DNA of 64,000 nucleotides, from contig JACKFC010000011.1 of the NCBI GenBank assembly GCA_020632665.1, positions 1 through 64,000 on the forward strand, in the 5' to 3' direction. Made by a program: the position numbers and the translations under genes. The notes beneath the pieces were generated by a model that was not told where the DNA came from, did not search any database, and saw only the letters and a list, made by a program, of their open reading frames with translations. Source of the DNA: Deltaproteobacteria bacterium (GTDB lineage Bacteria > Myxococcota_A > UBA9042). Below, one piece after another: positions 1 through 9,242 of the stretch (position 1 is its first letter; every line of letters starts with the position of its first letter).

Positions 1-472
1 CGAGGCAGGAGTCGGTGGTGCAGGGGTTGTCGTCCGCGCAGACCTTCTTGGTCGCGGCGCACGCCCCGGCCGCGCATGTCGCCTGGGTCACGCAGGGGTC
101 GCCGTCGCCACAATCGGTCCCGTCGGCGACGTTGCTGACGACGCAGACGCCCTGCTCGACATCACAGGCGACGCTCTTGCAAGCGGGGGCCTCGAAGCCG
201 GCGCAGTCCGCGTTCTTGGTGCAGCCGACCGGGACCGGACCCGTATCTGCGCCGGTGGTGTCGCCGGTGCCGCCGGCGCCGTCGGTCGTCACACCGTCGT
301 TGCCACCTGCTGCGTCGAGGTCTGTGGTATCGCCCCCGCCGCCACCACCACCACCGCCGCCGGCCGTGGTGTCGGTGCCGTTGTCACGGCGATCGGGCAT
401 GCACCCCGGCGCCGCCATCAAAGCGACGAGCAGCAAGAGCACGGCGGTCGGTGCGACGCGTAGGTTCGGCAT
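1..472 (-). CDS. Cysteine-rich lipoprotein, 3' part outside window
   Basis: The gene begins at ATG 472 and runs off the left edge, leaving about 157 codons. The N-terminus has two Arg/Pro-flanked hydrophobic turns (VLLLLVALMAAPGC), a plausible but atypical lipobox with Cys at about residue 24. A poly-Gly stretch and a Thr/Asp/Gly-rich linker follow. Cysteine repeats of the type CGDGDPC and CADDNPCTTDSC then begin and continue past the edge. The start lies one base after the stop of the upstream gene at 474, so the two are co-transcribed and probably translationally coupled. The upstream neighbour has the same architecture, which suggests tandem duplication. Expected location is a membrane-anchored, surface or periplasmic protein. 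Function is unknown; such repeats are usually read as disulphide-rich or metal-binding spacers. Confidence 0.75.
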   Translation of the reverse strand, partial: MPNLRVAPTAVLLLLVALMAAPGCMPDRRDNGTDTTAGGGGGGGGGGDTTDLDAAGGNDGVTTDGAGGTGDTTGADTGPVPVGCTKNADCAGFEAPACKSVACDVEQGVCVVSNVADGTDCGDGDPCVTQATCAAGACAATKKVCADDNPCTTDSCL

Positions 473-473
473 C

Positions 474-1892
474 TCAGCTCCCCGCCTTCTTGCACGCCCC
501 GGAGACGCAGGTGCCGCCGATACACAGGCTTCCGTCCTGCACCGAGCTGTGGGTGCAGTTGCCGGTCAACGCGGCACATTCGTCCTTGGTGCAGACCTCG
601 CCGTCGTCGCAATCCTTCGGCGTGCCGGAGCATTTGCCGTTCTTGCAGACGTCGCTCGCGGTGCAGGCCGAGCCGTCGTTGCAGAACTTGCTGTTCGCCG
701 TGATCTTGCAGCCCTGGAAGGGGATGCAGGCCTCGTCGGTGCAGGCGTTGCCGTCGTCGCAGCTGAGGTTCTGGTCGGATTTGCATTGCCCCTTCAGGCA
801 TTGGTCGCCGGTCGTGCAGGGATCGCCGTCGTCACACGAACCGGCGCTCAGCTTCTCGTGCACGCAGCTGCCGTCAGTGCCACAGGAATCGGCGGTGCAG
901 TCGACGTCGTCGTCGCAATCCTTGGCCGTCTTCTGACAGGTGCCGTCGAGGCACAGCGCGACGATGCAGGGATCGCCGTCGGTGCAGCCGGGCGCCTTGC
1001 CTTGCAGCGTCAGGTGCAGGCACCCCGCCTCGCCGCTGCCCGGGCAGAGGTCTTCGGTGCAGGGTTTGCCGTCGTCGCAGTCCTTCTGACCGGTGCACTC
1101 GAGCCCGCTGCAGCTATCGCCCTTGGTGCACGCGTTGCCGTCGTCGCAGGGCGTACCCTTCGACTTCGGCTGCGCCTTGCACTCACCGGTCGCGGGATTG
1201 CATTGCGCAGTCGCACAGGCGGTCTCCGCGGTCGAGCAATCGCGGGCCGTGCCGCTGCAGGTGCCGTCCTTGCAGCGGTCGTCCAGCGTGCACGCCTTGC
1301 CATCGTCACAGAGGACGGAAGAGTTGGTGGTCGTGCAGCCGATCGCGAGATCGCAGGCGTCGATCGTGCACGGATTGCCATCGTCGCAATTCTTCAGCGT
1401 GCCGGCGCAGACGCCCGCCTTGCAGACCGGGTCGAGCGAACACGCGTCGCCGTCCTCGCACGTCGTGCCGTTCTTCTTGTCGGCGACCACACAGAGCCCG
1501 GTCGCCTTGACGCAGGTCGCGTCCTGGCAGGGACCGAACGCCAGTGGCGCGCAGGCGGCGTCGCTGGTGCAGCCCTTCGGCAGGGCGACCACGTCGTCGG
1601 TGGGACCAGCTTCGGCGACGTCGGTGTCGGCAGCGGCCGTGTCGCTACCCGTGTCCTGCGCGGAGCCGTCGTCGGCATCCAGCGCGCCCGCGGAGCCGTC
1701 CGCATCGAGGGCCGACAGCGGCTCGTTGCTCCGCTTCGGCGGCAAGCAGCCACTGAGCGCAACGAGCACGACGATCAGCGAGAGGACGCGCAGGCGTGGT
1801 GCAGCAGAGGTCGCGTCGGCGATGGCGAACAATCGGCGCAGCTTCTGCTCCAGATGGTGGGCGGGGGGGCCACGACGTCGGCTGACGCGCAT
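474..1892 (-). CDS. Cysteine-rich lipoprotein with CDDGxxCT repeats
   Basis: Secreted lipoprotein. The hydrophobic segment VLSLIVVLVALSGC ends in a good lipobox (LSGC), followed by an Asp/Ala/Thr linker. About ten or more cysteine units of the form CDDGNACT or CDDGDPCT, each some 30-45 residues long, then run to the C-terminus. The frame is open to 1952. ATG 1892 gives a signal peptide of about 48 residues, and a TTG at 1832 would give a more normal one of about 28, so the start is uncertain. The stop lies one base before the next gene at 472, and the lipid-kinase gene lies 78 bases upstream on the same strand. The role is unknown; similar repeats recur in two other loci of this window. The opposite strand is also open here because of the codon composition, but it encodes nothing recognisable. 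Confidence 0.8.
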   Translation of the reverse strand: MRVSRRRGPPAHHLEQKLRRLFAIADATSAAPRLRVLSLIVVLVALSGCLPPKRSNEPLSALDADGSAGALDADDGSAQDTGSDTAAADTDVAEAGPTDDVVALPKGCTSDAACAPLAFGPCQDATCVKATGLCVVADKKNGTTCEDGDACSLDPVCKAGVCAGTLKNCDDGNPCTIDACDLAIGCTTTNSSVLCDDGKACTLDDRCKDGTCSGTARDCSTAETACATAQCNPATGECKAQPKSKGTPCDDGNACTKGDSCSGLECTGQKDCDDGKPCTEDLCPGSGEAGCLHLTLQGKAPGCTDGDPCIVALCLDGTCQKTAKDCDDDVDCTADSCGTDGSCVHEKLSAGSCDDGDPCTTGDQCLKGQCKSDQNLSCDDGNACTDEACIPFQGCKITANSKFCNDGSACTASDVCKNGKCSGTPKDCDDGEVCTKDECAALTGNCTHSSVQDGSLCIGGTCVSGACKKAGS

Positions 1893-1970
1893 GGTTTCCA
1901 GACCGAAGCATAGACCGACGATCGCGCCGAGACAACGCCACGGCGCCGGCATGTTCCTACGGCCGGAGCA

Positions 1971-3023
1971 TCAAGAGAGCGATGCGGCGGGGCGCAGCAC
2001 ACGCACCCGCGGCCCGGCCTCGACCAGCGCATCTTCGAGACCGAAGAAGAGCTCGCCGTCGATGACGGGGTCGATCGAGGCGCCGTCGCGGGCGACGACG
2101 CGCATCGAGCGCACCGGTCGTTCGAACATCCGCGGCGAGGCGAGGGTCTTGCCGGCGGCCATGCGCGGCAGGTTGGTCGCGACGTCGACGACGCCCGGGT
2201 CGCCGACCAGAGCGTGCAGCACGCCGTCGTCCTTGGCGAAGGGGAAGAGGCGAAAGACGCCCGCGAGCTCGATATCGATGCTGCCGATGTTCACCGCGCG
2301 AAAATTCGGCAGGTCGATCTTGTCGTCGTCGAGCCACAGATCGAGCGGTTGTGGCGCGAAGACCGGCTCGGCGTAGGCCCGCGCGGTCGAGGGGACCGGC
2401 ACCCAGCGCAGCGCCGGCGAGCCCAGCGCCGCCGAGCCGAGGATCTTGCCGACGACGGTGACGATGCCGCGGGCCGAGAGGTCGCCGTGGCCATAGAAGC
2501 GGTCGAAGAAGCCTTGCCCGACGCCGGCCAGGGCCGCTGCGAAGCCGATGCGATCGAAGGTCTCGCCGGGGCGACCCGCCTTCGCGCCGGCCTTGCCGAC
2601 GATCCGCAGCGAGTCGATCGCCATCGTCGGCTGCGGCACGCCGGCGCGCACCCCCGCGACCAAGGCTGCGATCAGGTCTTCGGCGCCGCCCTGGAGCTTG
2701 GCCTTCACCGCGAGGAAGTCGACCGTGCCACTGCGCGTCGGCAAGATCGGCGGGATCGCCTCGCCCCGGCCGCGCTCACGCACCGCCCGCGCCGCCGCGT
2801 TGACCAGCCAGTGGAAGGCGCCGTCGCCGCCATCGGCGACCCAATGGTCGACGCCGCGATCGAGGAAGTCGTGCACCACCGCCTCGATATCGTCGACGTG
2901 CGCCGTCCTGCGCACCTCGCCGACGCCTTGGACCAGCCGCTCCAATGCGCCGAGGCGCTCGGGCCGCAGCCGGTTCTTCTTCGAGTTGGGGTTGAACACC
3001 ACCCCGACGCGCATCTTCGACAT
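1971..3023 (-). CDS. Diacylglycerol/sphingosine kinase-like lipid kinase (YegS/DagK family)
   Basis: A 350-residue protein of the DAGK catalytic-domain family, which transfers phosphate from ATP to diacylglycerol or related lipids at the cytoplasmic membrane face. It opens with VGVVFNPNSKKNR, the family N-terminal strand and Asn/Pro loop. It then has VADGGDGAFHWLVN at about residues 63-76, matching the GGDGT nucleotide-binding motif with Ala replacing Thr. The C-terminal half is beta-rich, as in YegS. The start ATG is preceded by AAGGA at proper spacing. The degenerate metallo-beta-lactamase-fold gene ends 34 bases upstream on the same strand, and plsB lies just beyond it on the other strand, so a lipid context is reasonable. 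The lipid substrate cannot be told from sequence. Confidence 0.8.
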   Translation of the reverse strand: MSKMRVGVVFNPNSKKNRLRPERLGALERLVQGVGEVRRTAHVDDIEAVVHDFLDRGVDHWVADGGDGAFHWLVNAAARAVRERGRGEAIPPILPTRSGTVDFLAVKAKLQGGAEDLIAALVAGVRAGVPQPTMAIDSLRIVGKAGAKAGRPGETFDRIGFAAALAGVGQGFFDRFYGHGDLSARGIVTVVGKILGSAALGSPALRWVPVPSTARAYAEPVFAPQPLDLWLDDDKIDLPNFRAVNIGSIDIELAGVFRLFPFAKDDGVLHALVGDPGVVDVATNLPRMAAGKTLASPRMFERPVRSMRVVARDGASIDPVIDGELFFGLEDALVEAGPRVRVLRPAASLS

Positions 3024-3057
3024 CGTCCTTCTCCGTTCCTCGGCGCGCCCGTGCCCG

Positions 3058-3957
3058 CTAGAGCAATGACAGCTGCGGTCCCTCGATCAATTCGACCACA
3101 CGCACGGGCGAGACGCGCTTCGCGAGCGCAGCTGCGCCCGGCCCCCAGCACACGACTTCGCGCGGTCGATGCGCACGGACCACCGCATCGAGCTCCCCGC
3201 CGCGGGCGAGCGCGTCGACGTCGAGCCAGGTGTCGCGCGGCGTCGAGGCCTGCGGCGGCGGCGACCCGCCGATCCAGAGCCTCGGCGCGTTGGTGTCTGC
3301 CATCGCTCGACCCGCGCCGACGATGTGCAGGGCAGCCTGGGCCGGCCCCACCGTGGGTGGGCGCGAGGCCTGGCTCCGCCAGCGGCGCCAATCGCCGGCG
3401 AGGTGGGTCGGCGCGAGTCGGCCGGCGCGATGGGCCACGTGCCAAGCCAGCGCGCGGTCGGGCACGATGACCAGCCCGGGCGCGTCTGGAGCGCTGGCGA
3501 TCAGCCGGACCAGGGCGCCGTCGAGCGCCTCGTCGAGGCTGCCGGTCGCGGTGGCGCGGCTCGCGTCGACCACCAGTACGTCGCACGTCGTGGCGTGCAT
3601 CGGCTCGCCGCCGGCGAGTGGTGCGGTCCGCGCCGCCGTGGCGATCACCGTCCGCACGCCGCCCAGCACCACGCAGAGCAAGGAGCTGCCCGGCCCGGAT
3701 CCCGCCGGCCAGAGCGTGACCGCGGCGGCGCCAAGCGCCAGCGTCTTGCCGTAAGGCAACGCCATGGGCGATCGCGCGCTGCCGATCAGGGATGCGAGCG
3801 GTTCCGCGCAGAGGACCGACGAGGGGCGGCGTACCGGCGGTCCGACGCGCCCCAGCCAGGCGACCGCGTCGCGCGGCCGGCCGTCGAGCCAGATGTGCGG
3901 CCGCTGCAGATGCAATCCGCCGCGCATGCTGATCCCGCGATGATTGGTCGTCGGCAC
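3058..3957 (-). CDS. Degenerate metallo-beta-lactamase-fold exonuclease-like protein
   Basis: A 299-residue protein that I read as a relative of the ligase-associated / CPSF-like MBL-fold exonucleases. It keeps the family scaffold: GLHLQRPHIWLD near the N-terminus, LPYGKTLALGAAAVTLWPAG around residue 75-95, and a CDVLVVDAS strand near 130. The metal-binding signatures are missing. No HxHxDH is visible, the usual PAGHxxGS loop reads PAGSGPGSS, and the C-terminal SDHAD and THG positions read WLDVDAL and WGPG. If the assignment holds, the protein is a catalytically dead pseudoenzyme, perhaps binding nucleic acid or a partner. The start is GTG 3957 with GGAG upstream; ATG 3927 is an alternative. 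It precedes the lipid kinase in the same operon. Homology is inferred by eye and could be wrong. Confidence 0.6.
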   Translation of the reverse strand: MPTTNHRGISMRGGLHLQRPHIWLDGRPRDAVAWLGRVGPPVRRPSSVLCAEPLASLIGSARSPMALPYGKTLALGAAAVTLWPAGSGPGSSLLCVVLGGVRTVIATAARTAPLAGGEPMHATTCDVLVVDASRATATGSLDEALDGALVRLIASAPDAPGLVIVPDRALAWHVAHRAGRLAPTHLAGDWRRWRSQASRPPTVGPAQAALHIVGAGRAMADTNAPRLWIGGSPPPQASTPRDTWLDVDALARGGELDAVVRAHRPREVVCWGPGAAALAKRVSPVRVVELIEGPQLSLL

Positions 3958-4089
3958 CTATCGGACTCCCGACCGCGGCCCCGATGCCACGGCCGCGAGA
4001 GCCTACGGGCGCGCTGGCGGGATGGGAATGGGGCGAGCGTTGACCGCGATCTCGGCGCCGCCGTACCATCGCCGCGCCTGGAGGAGGCA

Positions 4090-6951
4090 ATGGTCGAGGC
4101 GACGCCGGATCCGGCGCAGAGCACCATGACGACGGAATCCACCGAAAGCACGACGGCACCACCGCCGCGTCGCACGCCGACGCCGGGTCGTCTTTTGGTG
4201 CCGACCCTGTCCGGCCAGCAGACCGACGGCCTCGACGACGACGCGCTGTTGCACCCCTCGCGGATGACCGAGCGCTTCGGCCTGCTCGCACGCTTGGTCG
4301 GCCGCATCTTCTTCCGTCGGGTCGATTTCCCCGCGCGCTTCGGCAACGCGGTGGCGACCTGTGCCCGCGAGGGCGTGCCGGTCTACGTGATGGGCACGGT
4401 CAGCCTGCTCGATTACCTCTATCTGAATTGGGCGTCGCTGCGGCACGAGCTGCCCCGCGCGGAATTTGCCAACGGTCTGCGGATGGGCGCCTTCCAGCCG
4501 TGGCGGACCGCGATTCGGCTGTGGTGGCGGGCACGCAAGGGCCGCTCGGGCCCGGCCGACGCCGAGGTGCTGGCCGGGCTGGTGCGCAGGCGCCGCTCCG
4601 CCCTGCTCTTCTTGCGGCGGGCGTTCTCCTTCAACCTGCTCAACACGCCACTCGGCGCCAGCGGCTTGCTCCGCGCCTTGGTCGCCGAGCAGCGGCGGCT
4701 CGACTACCCGATCTTCTTGGTACCGCAGGTCTTGATCTGGGAACGCCGCGCCGGCCGCGACCACACCAGCATCATCGACACCTTCTTCGGCGACCCGCAG
4801 GCGCCCGGGCCGATCCGCAAGGCCCTCTCGTTCGCGATCAACCACAGGCGCGCCTTCGTCCGGGGCGGTGCGCCGGTCGACCTGCAGGCCTTCCTCGCCG
4901 AGCACGGCGGCGCCGACGACGACGAGCTCGCCGCGCGGCTGCGGGCCCTGGTCCAACAGCGGCTCGAAGTCGAGAACCGGGTCATCCACGGCGCGCCGAT
5001 CCGCCCACCGCGTCAGGTCGCGGCCGATATCTTGGAAGACGCCAATTTCGGCACCCGCCTCGAGACGATCGCGACCGAGTTGGACCGCCCCGTACCGGCG
5101 GTTCGCAAAGAAGCCCGCGCCAACTTGATGGAGATCGGCGCCGATCTGCGGCTGTGGATGATCGACCTCTTCAGCGTCGTCCTCGCCTTGGTCTGGGCCC
5201 GGATTTACGAGGGCATCGAGATCGACGACGAAGGCCTGGAGCGCATCCGCGAGGCCGGCCGCCGCGGGCCGGTCGTCATCGCGCCCTCGCACAAGAGCCA
5301 TATCGACTACCTGATCATCAGCTACGTCTTCTACGGCCGCGGCATGGTGCCGCCGCATATCGCCGCCGGCGCGAACCTCAGCTTCTTCCCGATGGGGCCG
5401 ATCTTCCGCAAGGCCGGTGCGTTCTTCCTGCGCCGCAGCTTCCGTGGCCAGCCGGTCTACGCCGCGGCGTTTCGGGCCTACGTCCAGCGGCTGCTGGTGG
5501 ACGGGCATTGGCTCGAGTTCTTCATCGAGGGCACCCGGTCGCGCACCGGCAAGCTGCTGCCGCCGCGCTACGGCCTGCTGCGGATCGTGGTCGACGCCAT
5601 CATCGAAGGCGCGGTCGAAGACGTGACGGTCGTGCCGACCAACTTCGGCTACGAGCGGCTGATCGAGGAATCGGCGTACCGCAAGGAGCTCGAGGGCGCC
5701 GAGAAGAAGTCCGAGGGCGTCGGCGATCTGCTGAAGACGACCCGCGTGCTGGTCCACAAATACGGCCGCATGCGCATCCAGTTCGCCGAATCGCTCTCGA
5801 TCCGGGCCTTGCTCGAGGCCGAGGGCGCCCTGGACAAGAGCGCTCCGAGCAAGAAGATCGATCGCGCGGTCAAGGTCGTCGGCTACCACATCGCGGCCGG
5901 CATCAACCACGCCGCGGTGCTGACGCCGACCGCCCTGCTCGCCGCCGTGCTCCTGACCAAGGTCCACCGCGGCATCGAGCGCGACGATCTGCTGCTGCGC
6001 GTCGGCTACCTGCTCGACTCCGCGGTGCGCCACGGCGCGGTACTTTCGGGTCCGCTGCGGCGCGCGATGCAGATGAAGCGACAGCAGCTGCAGGTGGCCA
6101 ACCTACGCGACGAGATCGCGTTGCAGCAGAGCGGTGCGCCCGATCCGCTCGGCGCCCAGGGGCGGCGCGTACGCGAACTCGGCGACGCCGTCGCCCCCCT
6201 GATCGACGGCGCACTCGGCGCATTCGAGGACGCCGGCTGGGTCTTCCACAAACGCTTCGACGAGGGCGACGTGGTCGTCGTCAAGCGCGACGGCCGGCTG
6301 CACCTCGACTACTACAAGAACAACCTGCTGCACCTCTTCGTACCGGAAGCGCTGCTCGCGACGGCGCTGCTCGGCGCGGTCGACGAACAAGGCACGGTCG
6401 CCGAAGACGAGCTCCGCGACGACACGAAATTCCTCTCTCGGATGCTCAAGCTCGAATTCGTCTACGAGCCCGGGATGGGGTTCGGCCGGCAATACGAAGA
6501 GACCTTCGACCGCTTCCGCGGCGCGGGTTGGCTGGTCGAGCGCGACGGGCGGCTGACGATCGCCGAGGGCGTCCGTCCCGTCGTCTCGATCTACGCGAAG
6601 CTGCTACAGAACTTCCTCGAGTCCTACCTCATCGTCGGACGCAGCCTGGTCGAGTTGGGGCAAGAAGCGATCGCCGAGAAGGCCTTCCTCGCCCGTTGCC
6701 AGAGCCTCGCCGATCGCCTCTTCGAGCTCGGCGACGTGCACTGCTACGAGGCCATCAGCAAGGTCAACCTCGGCCACGCCCTACAAATCTACCTGGAGCT
6801 CGGGCACGTCCAGAAGCGCGAGGAGAGCGCCGGAAAACGCAGCGTCCGGGTGCTGACGGTCGACATCGGCGAGGGAACAGCTGCCCAACTCGCCTATACG
6901 GTCAAGAAGCTGGAGACGTTCGCCGCGGTGTGGCGCTCGTCCCGAAGCTGA
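4090..6951 (+). CDS. plsB: Glycerol-3-phosphate acyltransferase, PlsB type
   Basis: A 953-residue membrane-associated acyltransferase catalysing acylation of glycerol-3-phosphate at sn-1, the first step of phospholipid synthesis. The four acyltransferase blocks are visible. Block I is PSHKSHIDYL with the catalytic His401-x4-Asp406. Block II is KAGAFFLRRSF. Block III is FIEGTRSRTGK at about 478-488. Block IV is VVPTNFGYE. Length is somewhat above the roughly 800 residues of enterobacterial PlsB. The frame is open far upstream, but ATG 4090 has a strong GAGGAGG five bases before it and fits the divergent promoter region shared with the gene ending at 3957. The N-terminal 40 residues are Ser/Thr/Pro-rich and probably disordered. 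DHAP acyltransferase is a close alternative in the same family. Confidence 0.9.
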   Translation: MVEATPDPAQSTMTTESTESTTAPPPRRTPTPGRLLVPTLSGQQTDGLDDDALLHPSRMTERFGLLARLVGRIFFRRVDFPARFGNAVATCAREGVPVYVMGTVSLLDYLYLNWASLRHELPRAEFANGLRMGAFQPWRTAIRLWWRARKGRSGPADAEVLAGLVRRRRSALLFLRRAFSFNLLNTPLGASGLLRALVAEQRRLDYPIFLVPQVLIWERRAGRDHTSIIDTFFGDPQAPGPIRKALSFAINHRRAFVRGGAPVDLQAFLAEHGGADDDELAARLRALVQQRLEVENRVIHGAPIRPPRQVAADILEDANFGTRLETIATELDRPVPAVRKEARANLMEIGADLRLWMIDLFSVVLALVWARIYEGIEIDDEGLERIREAGRRGPVVIAPSHKSHIDYLIISYVFYGRGMVPPHIAAGANLSFFPMGPIFRKAGAFFLRRSFRGQPVYAAAFRAYVQRLLVDGHWLEFFIEGTRSRTGKLLPPRYGLLRIVVDAIIEGAVEDVTVVPTNFGYERLIEESAYRKELEGAEKKSEGVGDLLKTTRVLVHKYGRMRIQFAESLSIRALLEAEGALDKSAPSKKIDRAVKVVGYHIAAGINHAAVLTPTALLAAVLLTKVHRGIERDDLLLRVGYLLDSAVRHGAVLSGPLRRAMQMKRQQLQVANLRDEIALQQSGAPDPLGAQGRRVRELGDAVAPLIDGALGAFEDAGWVFHKRFDEGDVVVVKRDGRLHLDYYKNNLLHLFVPEALLATALLGAVDEQGTVAEDELRDDTKFLSRMLKLEFVYEPGMGFGRQYEETFDRFRGAGWLVERDGRLTIAEGVRPVVSIYAKLLQNFLESYLIVGRSLVELGQEAIAEKAFLARCQSLADRLFELGDVHCYEAISKVNLGHALQIYLELGHVQKREESAGKRSVRVLTVDIGEGTAAQLAYTVKKLETFAAVWRSSRS

Positions 6952-7138
6952 ACCTGCGCTCCAACTGTCCACGATCCTTACGCTCCGCCCGACCGTGGTG
7001 ATGGCCCGCGGCCTCGCCGAATTGGGCCGATTGCGACTCGACCTCGGTTGAACGATGTGGTAAGCCGCGCTTCCTTCGGGCCAATGCAAGAGGTCGCCGT
7101 CCGGCGTCCACGGCGGGCCCGCCGTTGGGAGAGCATCG

Positions 7139-7666
7139 ATGAGACTGTACGCAGGAAAGGTCACCGCCATCGCGCAGGACATGGTCGACGCGCTGCTCGG
7201 CAGCGGCGCCATCGAGGCCGAAGAGGGCATGGAGGGCGAGATCCTCCTCGACATCGAGAGCGTCCTCAAAGAGTACATCCGCACCGAACGCGAGATCGTG
7301 AACCAGGCCCGCGAGACCATCTCCCGCGACGGCCTCGAGTTCCGTCAGCTGCACAAGATCAAGAGCAAGCTCGCCGATGACCGCGGCTTCGGCATCGGCG
7401 ACAAGGCGATCGAGTACCTCGCCCGCCAGATCATCGAGTGCCTCTTCCACAGCCGACACGTCGCCGAGATCTACGAAGAGGATCACAGCCTGCGCAAGCA
7501 GATGCGTGACGTCCTGCGCAGCCACCTGCGTGTGGAGGAGGACCTCGACCAGGAGGTCCGCCGCCGCATCCAGAACCTGCAGGAAGGCACCTCGAGCTGG
7601 GAAATCGAGTACAATAAGGTGATGACCGACCTCAAGCGCCTCAAGGGCCTTGAGGAAGCGGGCTAG
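7139..7666 (+). CDS. DUF507 family protein
   Basis: A 175-residue, highly charged, mostly helical protein starting MRLYAGKVTAIAQDMVDALL. It matches the DUF507 pattern, including DIESVLKEYIRTEREI near residues 39-54 and a duplicated second half beginning DRGFGIGDKAIEYLARQIIE. No signal peptide or membrane segment is seen, so it is cytoplasmic. The 187 bases between plsB and this gene hold nothing I can recognise. GGGAGAG lies just upstream of the ATG. DUF507 proteins have no established function; they are common in deltaproteobacterial-type genomes. Confidence 0.8.
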   Translation: MRLYAGKVTAIAQDMVDALLGSGAIEAEEGMEGEILLDIESVLKEYIRTEREIVNQARETISRDGLEFRQLHKIKSKLADDRGFGIGDKAIEYLARQIIECLFHSRHVAEIYEEDHSLRKQMRDVLRSHLRVEEDLDQEVRRRIQNLQEGTSSWEIEYNKVMTDLKRLKGLEEAG

Positions 7667-7832
7667 CTCCGATCTACACGTCGCCAGTCGAGGCGACGTC
7701 TCGCGGCTGCGTCGGCATTGACGCAGTACCCGCGACCCTCCATAACTTCGGCCCATGCCTGCGCGGCGACGTAGCAGGCGCGACCAGAAGCGAAGGCGCC
7801 CCGAGCCTGGGCTCCAGCAAGAGGAAGCGACG

Positions 7833-8660
7833 ATGGCATTCTACCTGCATCGTGACGGCGAGACGGTCCCTTACGATCTCGACGCGCTGCGCGAGATGGC
7901 ACGCAGCGGCACGCTCCGCCAAGACGAGTACATCTACGTCGAGGCGAAGGGCGAGTGGATTGGCGCGGCGCTGGTCCCCGAGATGTCCGGTGCGTGGAAT
8001 ATCGAAGAGTCCGAAGCCACGGTCGCAATGGAGATCCCGCCGGAATTCTTCGCCGGCCTCGATGACGGCGGCGCTGCTGCGGTACCCGAGCCCGAGCCAG
8101 AGCCTGCCCCAGCGGCGCCGGCGCCCGCTCCGGCCCCAGCCCCGGCGCCCGCTCCCGCACCTGCTCCGCGTCCGCGCACCCCGGCGGCTCCTGCCCCGGC
8201 GGCCGCTCCGGGCGGTGGCGGTGGCGGTGGCGGCGGCTTCAGCAATAGCGCCTCCCGCGCCACTGGTGGTGGCGGCGGCGGCGGTCGTCGCGGCGGGCTG
8301 ACGCCGGGCGAGTGGCTCAACCCCATCACGGTCGTGCTGCTCTCGATGTTCACCTGCGGCATCTACCCGATCATCTGGATGTACAAGCGCATCGGCGAGA
8401 TCAACACCTTCCTCGGACGAGAAGAGATCAAGCCGATGCACTTCTTCCTCGGATTCCTCTGCGGTCCGCTGATCCTCCTCTGCATGTGGAAGCTGATCAA
8501 GGCGCTGCCGGAGATGGGCAACAAGGCCGGGGTGCAGATCGAGGACCGCGCGACGCTGCTCTTGATCCTCATGCTCTGCTTCGCGCCCGGTTTCTATTAC
8601 CTCGTGCAGCAGGACCTCAACGCTGTCTGGGAGGCGGCTGGCGTCGCGCCGAAGCAATAG
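7833..8660 (+). CDS. GYF_2 (DUF4339) and DUF4234 domain membrane protein
   Basis: A 275-residue protein in three parts. Residues 1-60 resemble a GYF_2 domain (FYLHRDGETVPYDLDALREMARSGTL, then a conserved Trp). A Pro/Ala-rich then Gly-rich linker of about 65 residues follows. The C-terminal region has two to three membrane helices and reads like DUF4234 (LNPITVVLLSMFTCGIYPIIWMYK). GYF_2 domains are thought to bind peptides, so this may be a membrane adaptor. Start ATG 7833 has AGAGGAAG upstream; the frame is open back to 7755, but that extension is basic and unlike the family. The small lipoprotein starting at 8708 follows after 47 bases and may be co-transcribed. Confidence 0.75.
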   Translation: MAFYLHRDGETVPYDLDALREMARSGTLRQDEYIYVEAKGEWIGAALVPEMSGAWNIEESEATVAMEIPPEFFAGLDDGGAAAVPEPEPEPAPAAPAPAPAPAPAPAPAPAPRPRTPAAPAPAAAPGGGGGGGGGFSNSASRATGGGGGGGRRGGLTPGEWLNPITVVLLSMFTCGIYPIIWMYKRIGEINTFLGREEIKPMHFFLGFLCGPLILLCMWKLIKALPEMGNKAGVQIEDRATLLLILMLCFAPGFYYLVQQDLNAVWEAAGVAPKQ

Positions 8661-8707
8661 CCCTTCGGCGGCCCGAGCCACGGCCCCTTTTTCCGGAGAG
8701 AAACACG

Positions 8708-9223
8708 ATGAAGCAGGACTCCACCAAGCCAGCCTGGCTGCGTCGCGCTGCGATGCTCGTGCTGATCGCGCTGCCGTTGTCGGGCTGCTACAACACCTAC
8801 ACGGTGCCGTCGGACCAGTTCCGCAAGTTGCAATCGCCGGCCGCCATCCGCCTCGACAGCAAGCTGGCCGAGAACCTGAAGGAAGACGAGGCGAGCAAGC
8901 TCCTTGGTCGGCGTGGCGACGATCCGGTGACGGTGACCTCGGCGGACAACAAGCAGGTCGCCGTCGACCGCGCGACGCGTATCTACGTTCGCTCGCAGGG
9001 CGGCCGCCGCTACCAGGTGACGCCGTTCAACTTCTCGATGTATTCGAGCCAGTTGGTCGCTTCGGACCGCGACACGCTGGTGCCGCTGTCGAACCTGAAG
9101 TCCTACGAGGTCGACCTGCTGTCGACCGGCAAGACCGCTGGCGTGATCGCCGCCGGCGTCGCGCTCGCCGCCGGCTTCATCGCCGTGATCGTCGTGTCCA
9201 GCGGTCGAAAGACGTTCAACTAA
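8708..9223 (+). CDS. Small lipoprotein of unknown function
   Basis: A 171-residue protein. The signal peptide LRRAAMLVLIALPLSGC ends in a clear lipobox, with Cys at about residue 27. The mature part holds a charged region, then VAVDRATRIYVRSQGGRRYQVTP and a short beta-rich stretch. A hydrophobic C-terminal segment (TAGVIAAGVALAAGFIAVIVV) could be a second membrane anchor. No family was recognised. CCGGAGAG lies eight bases before the ATG. It sits between the GYF_2/DUF4234 gene and the AsmA/GT51 gene on the same strand, seven bases before the earliest start of the latter, which argues for one transcript. Confidence 0.7.
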   Translation: MKQDSTKPAWLRRAAMLVLIALPLSGCYNTYTVPSDQFRKLQSPAAIRLDSKLAENLKEDEASKLLGRRGDDPVTVTSADNKQVAVDRATRIYVRSQGGRRYQVTPFNFSMYSSQLVASDRDTLVPLSNLKSYEVDLLSTGKTAGVIAAGVALAAGFIAVIVVSSGRKTFN

Positions 9224-9242
9224 TCGGACGTTGAGCCGCGCC

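Noticed and set aside
7675..7712. Terminator after the DUF507 gene (CGTCGCC / GGCGACG hairpin)
   Set aside because: The seven-base stem has no following U-tract, so support is too weak.
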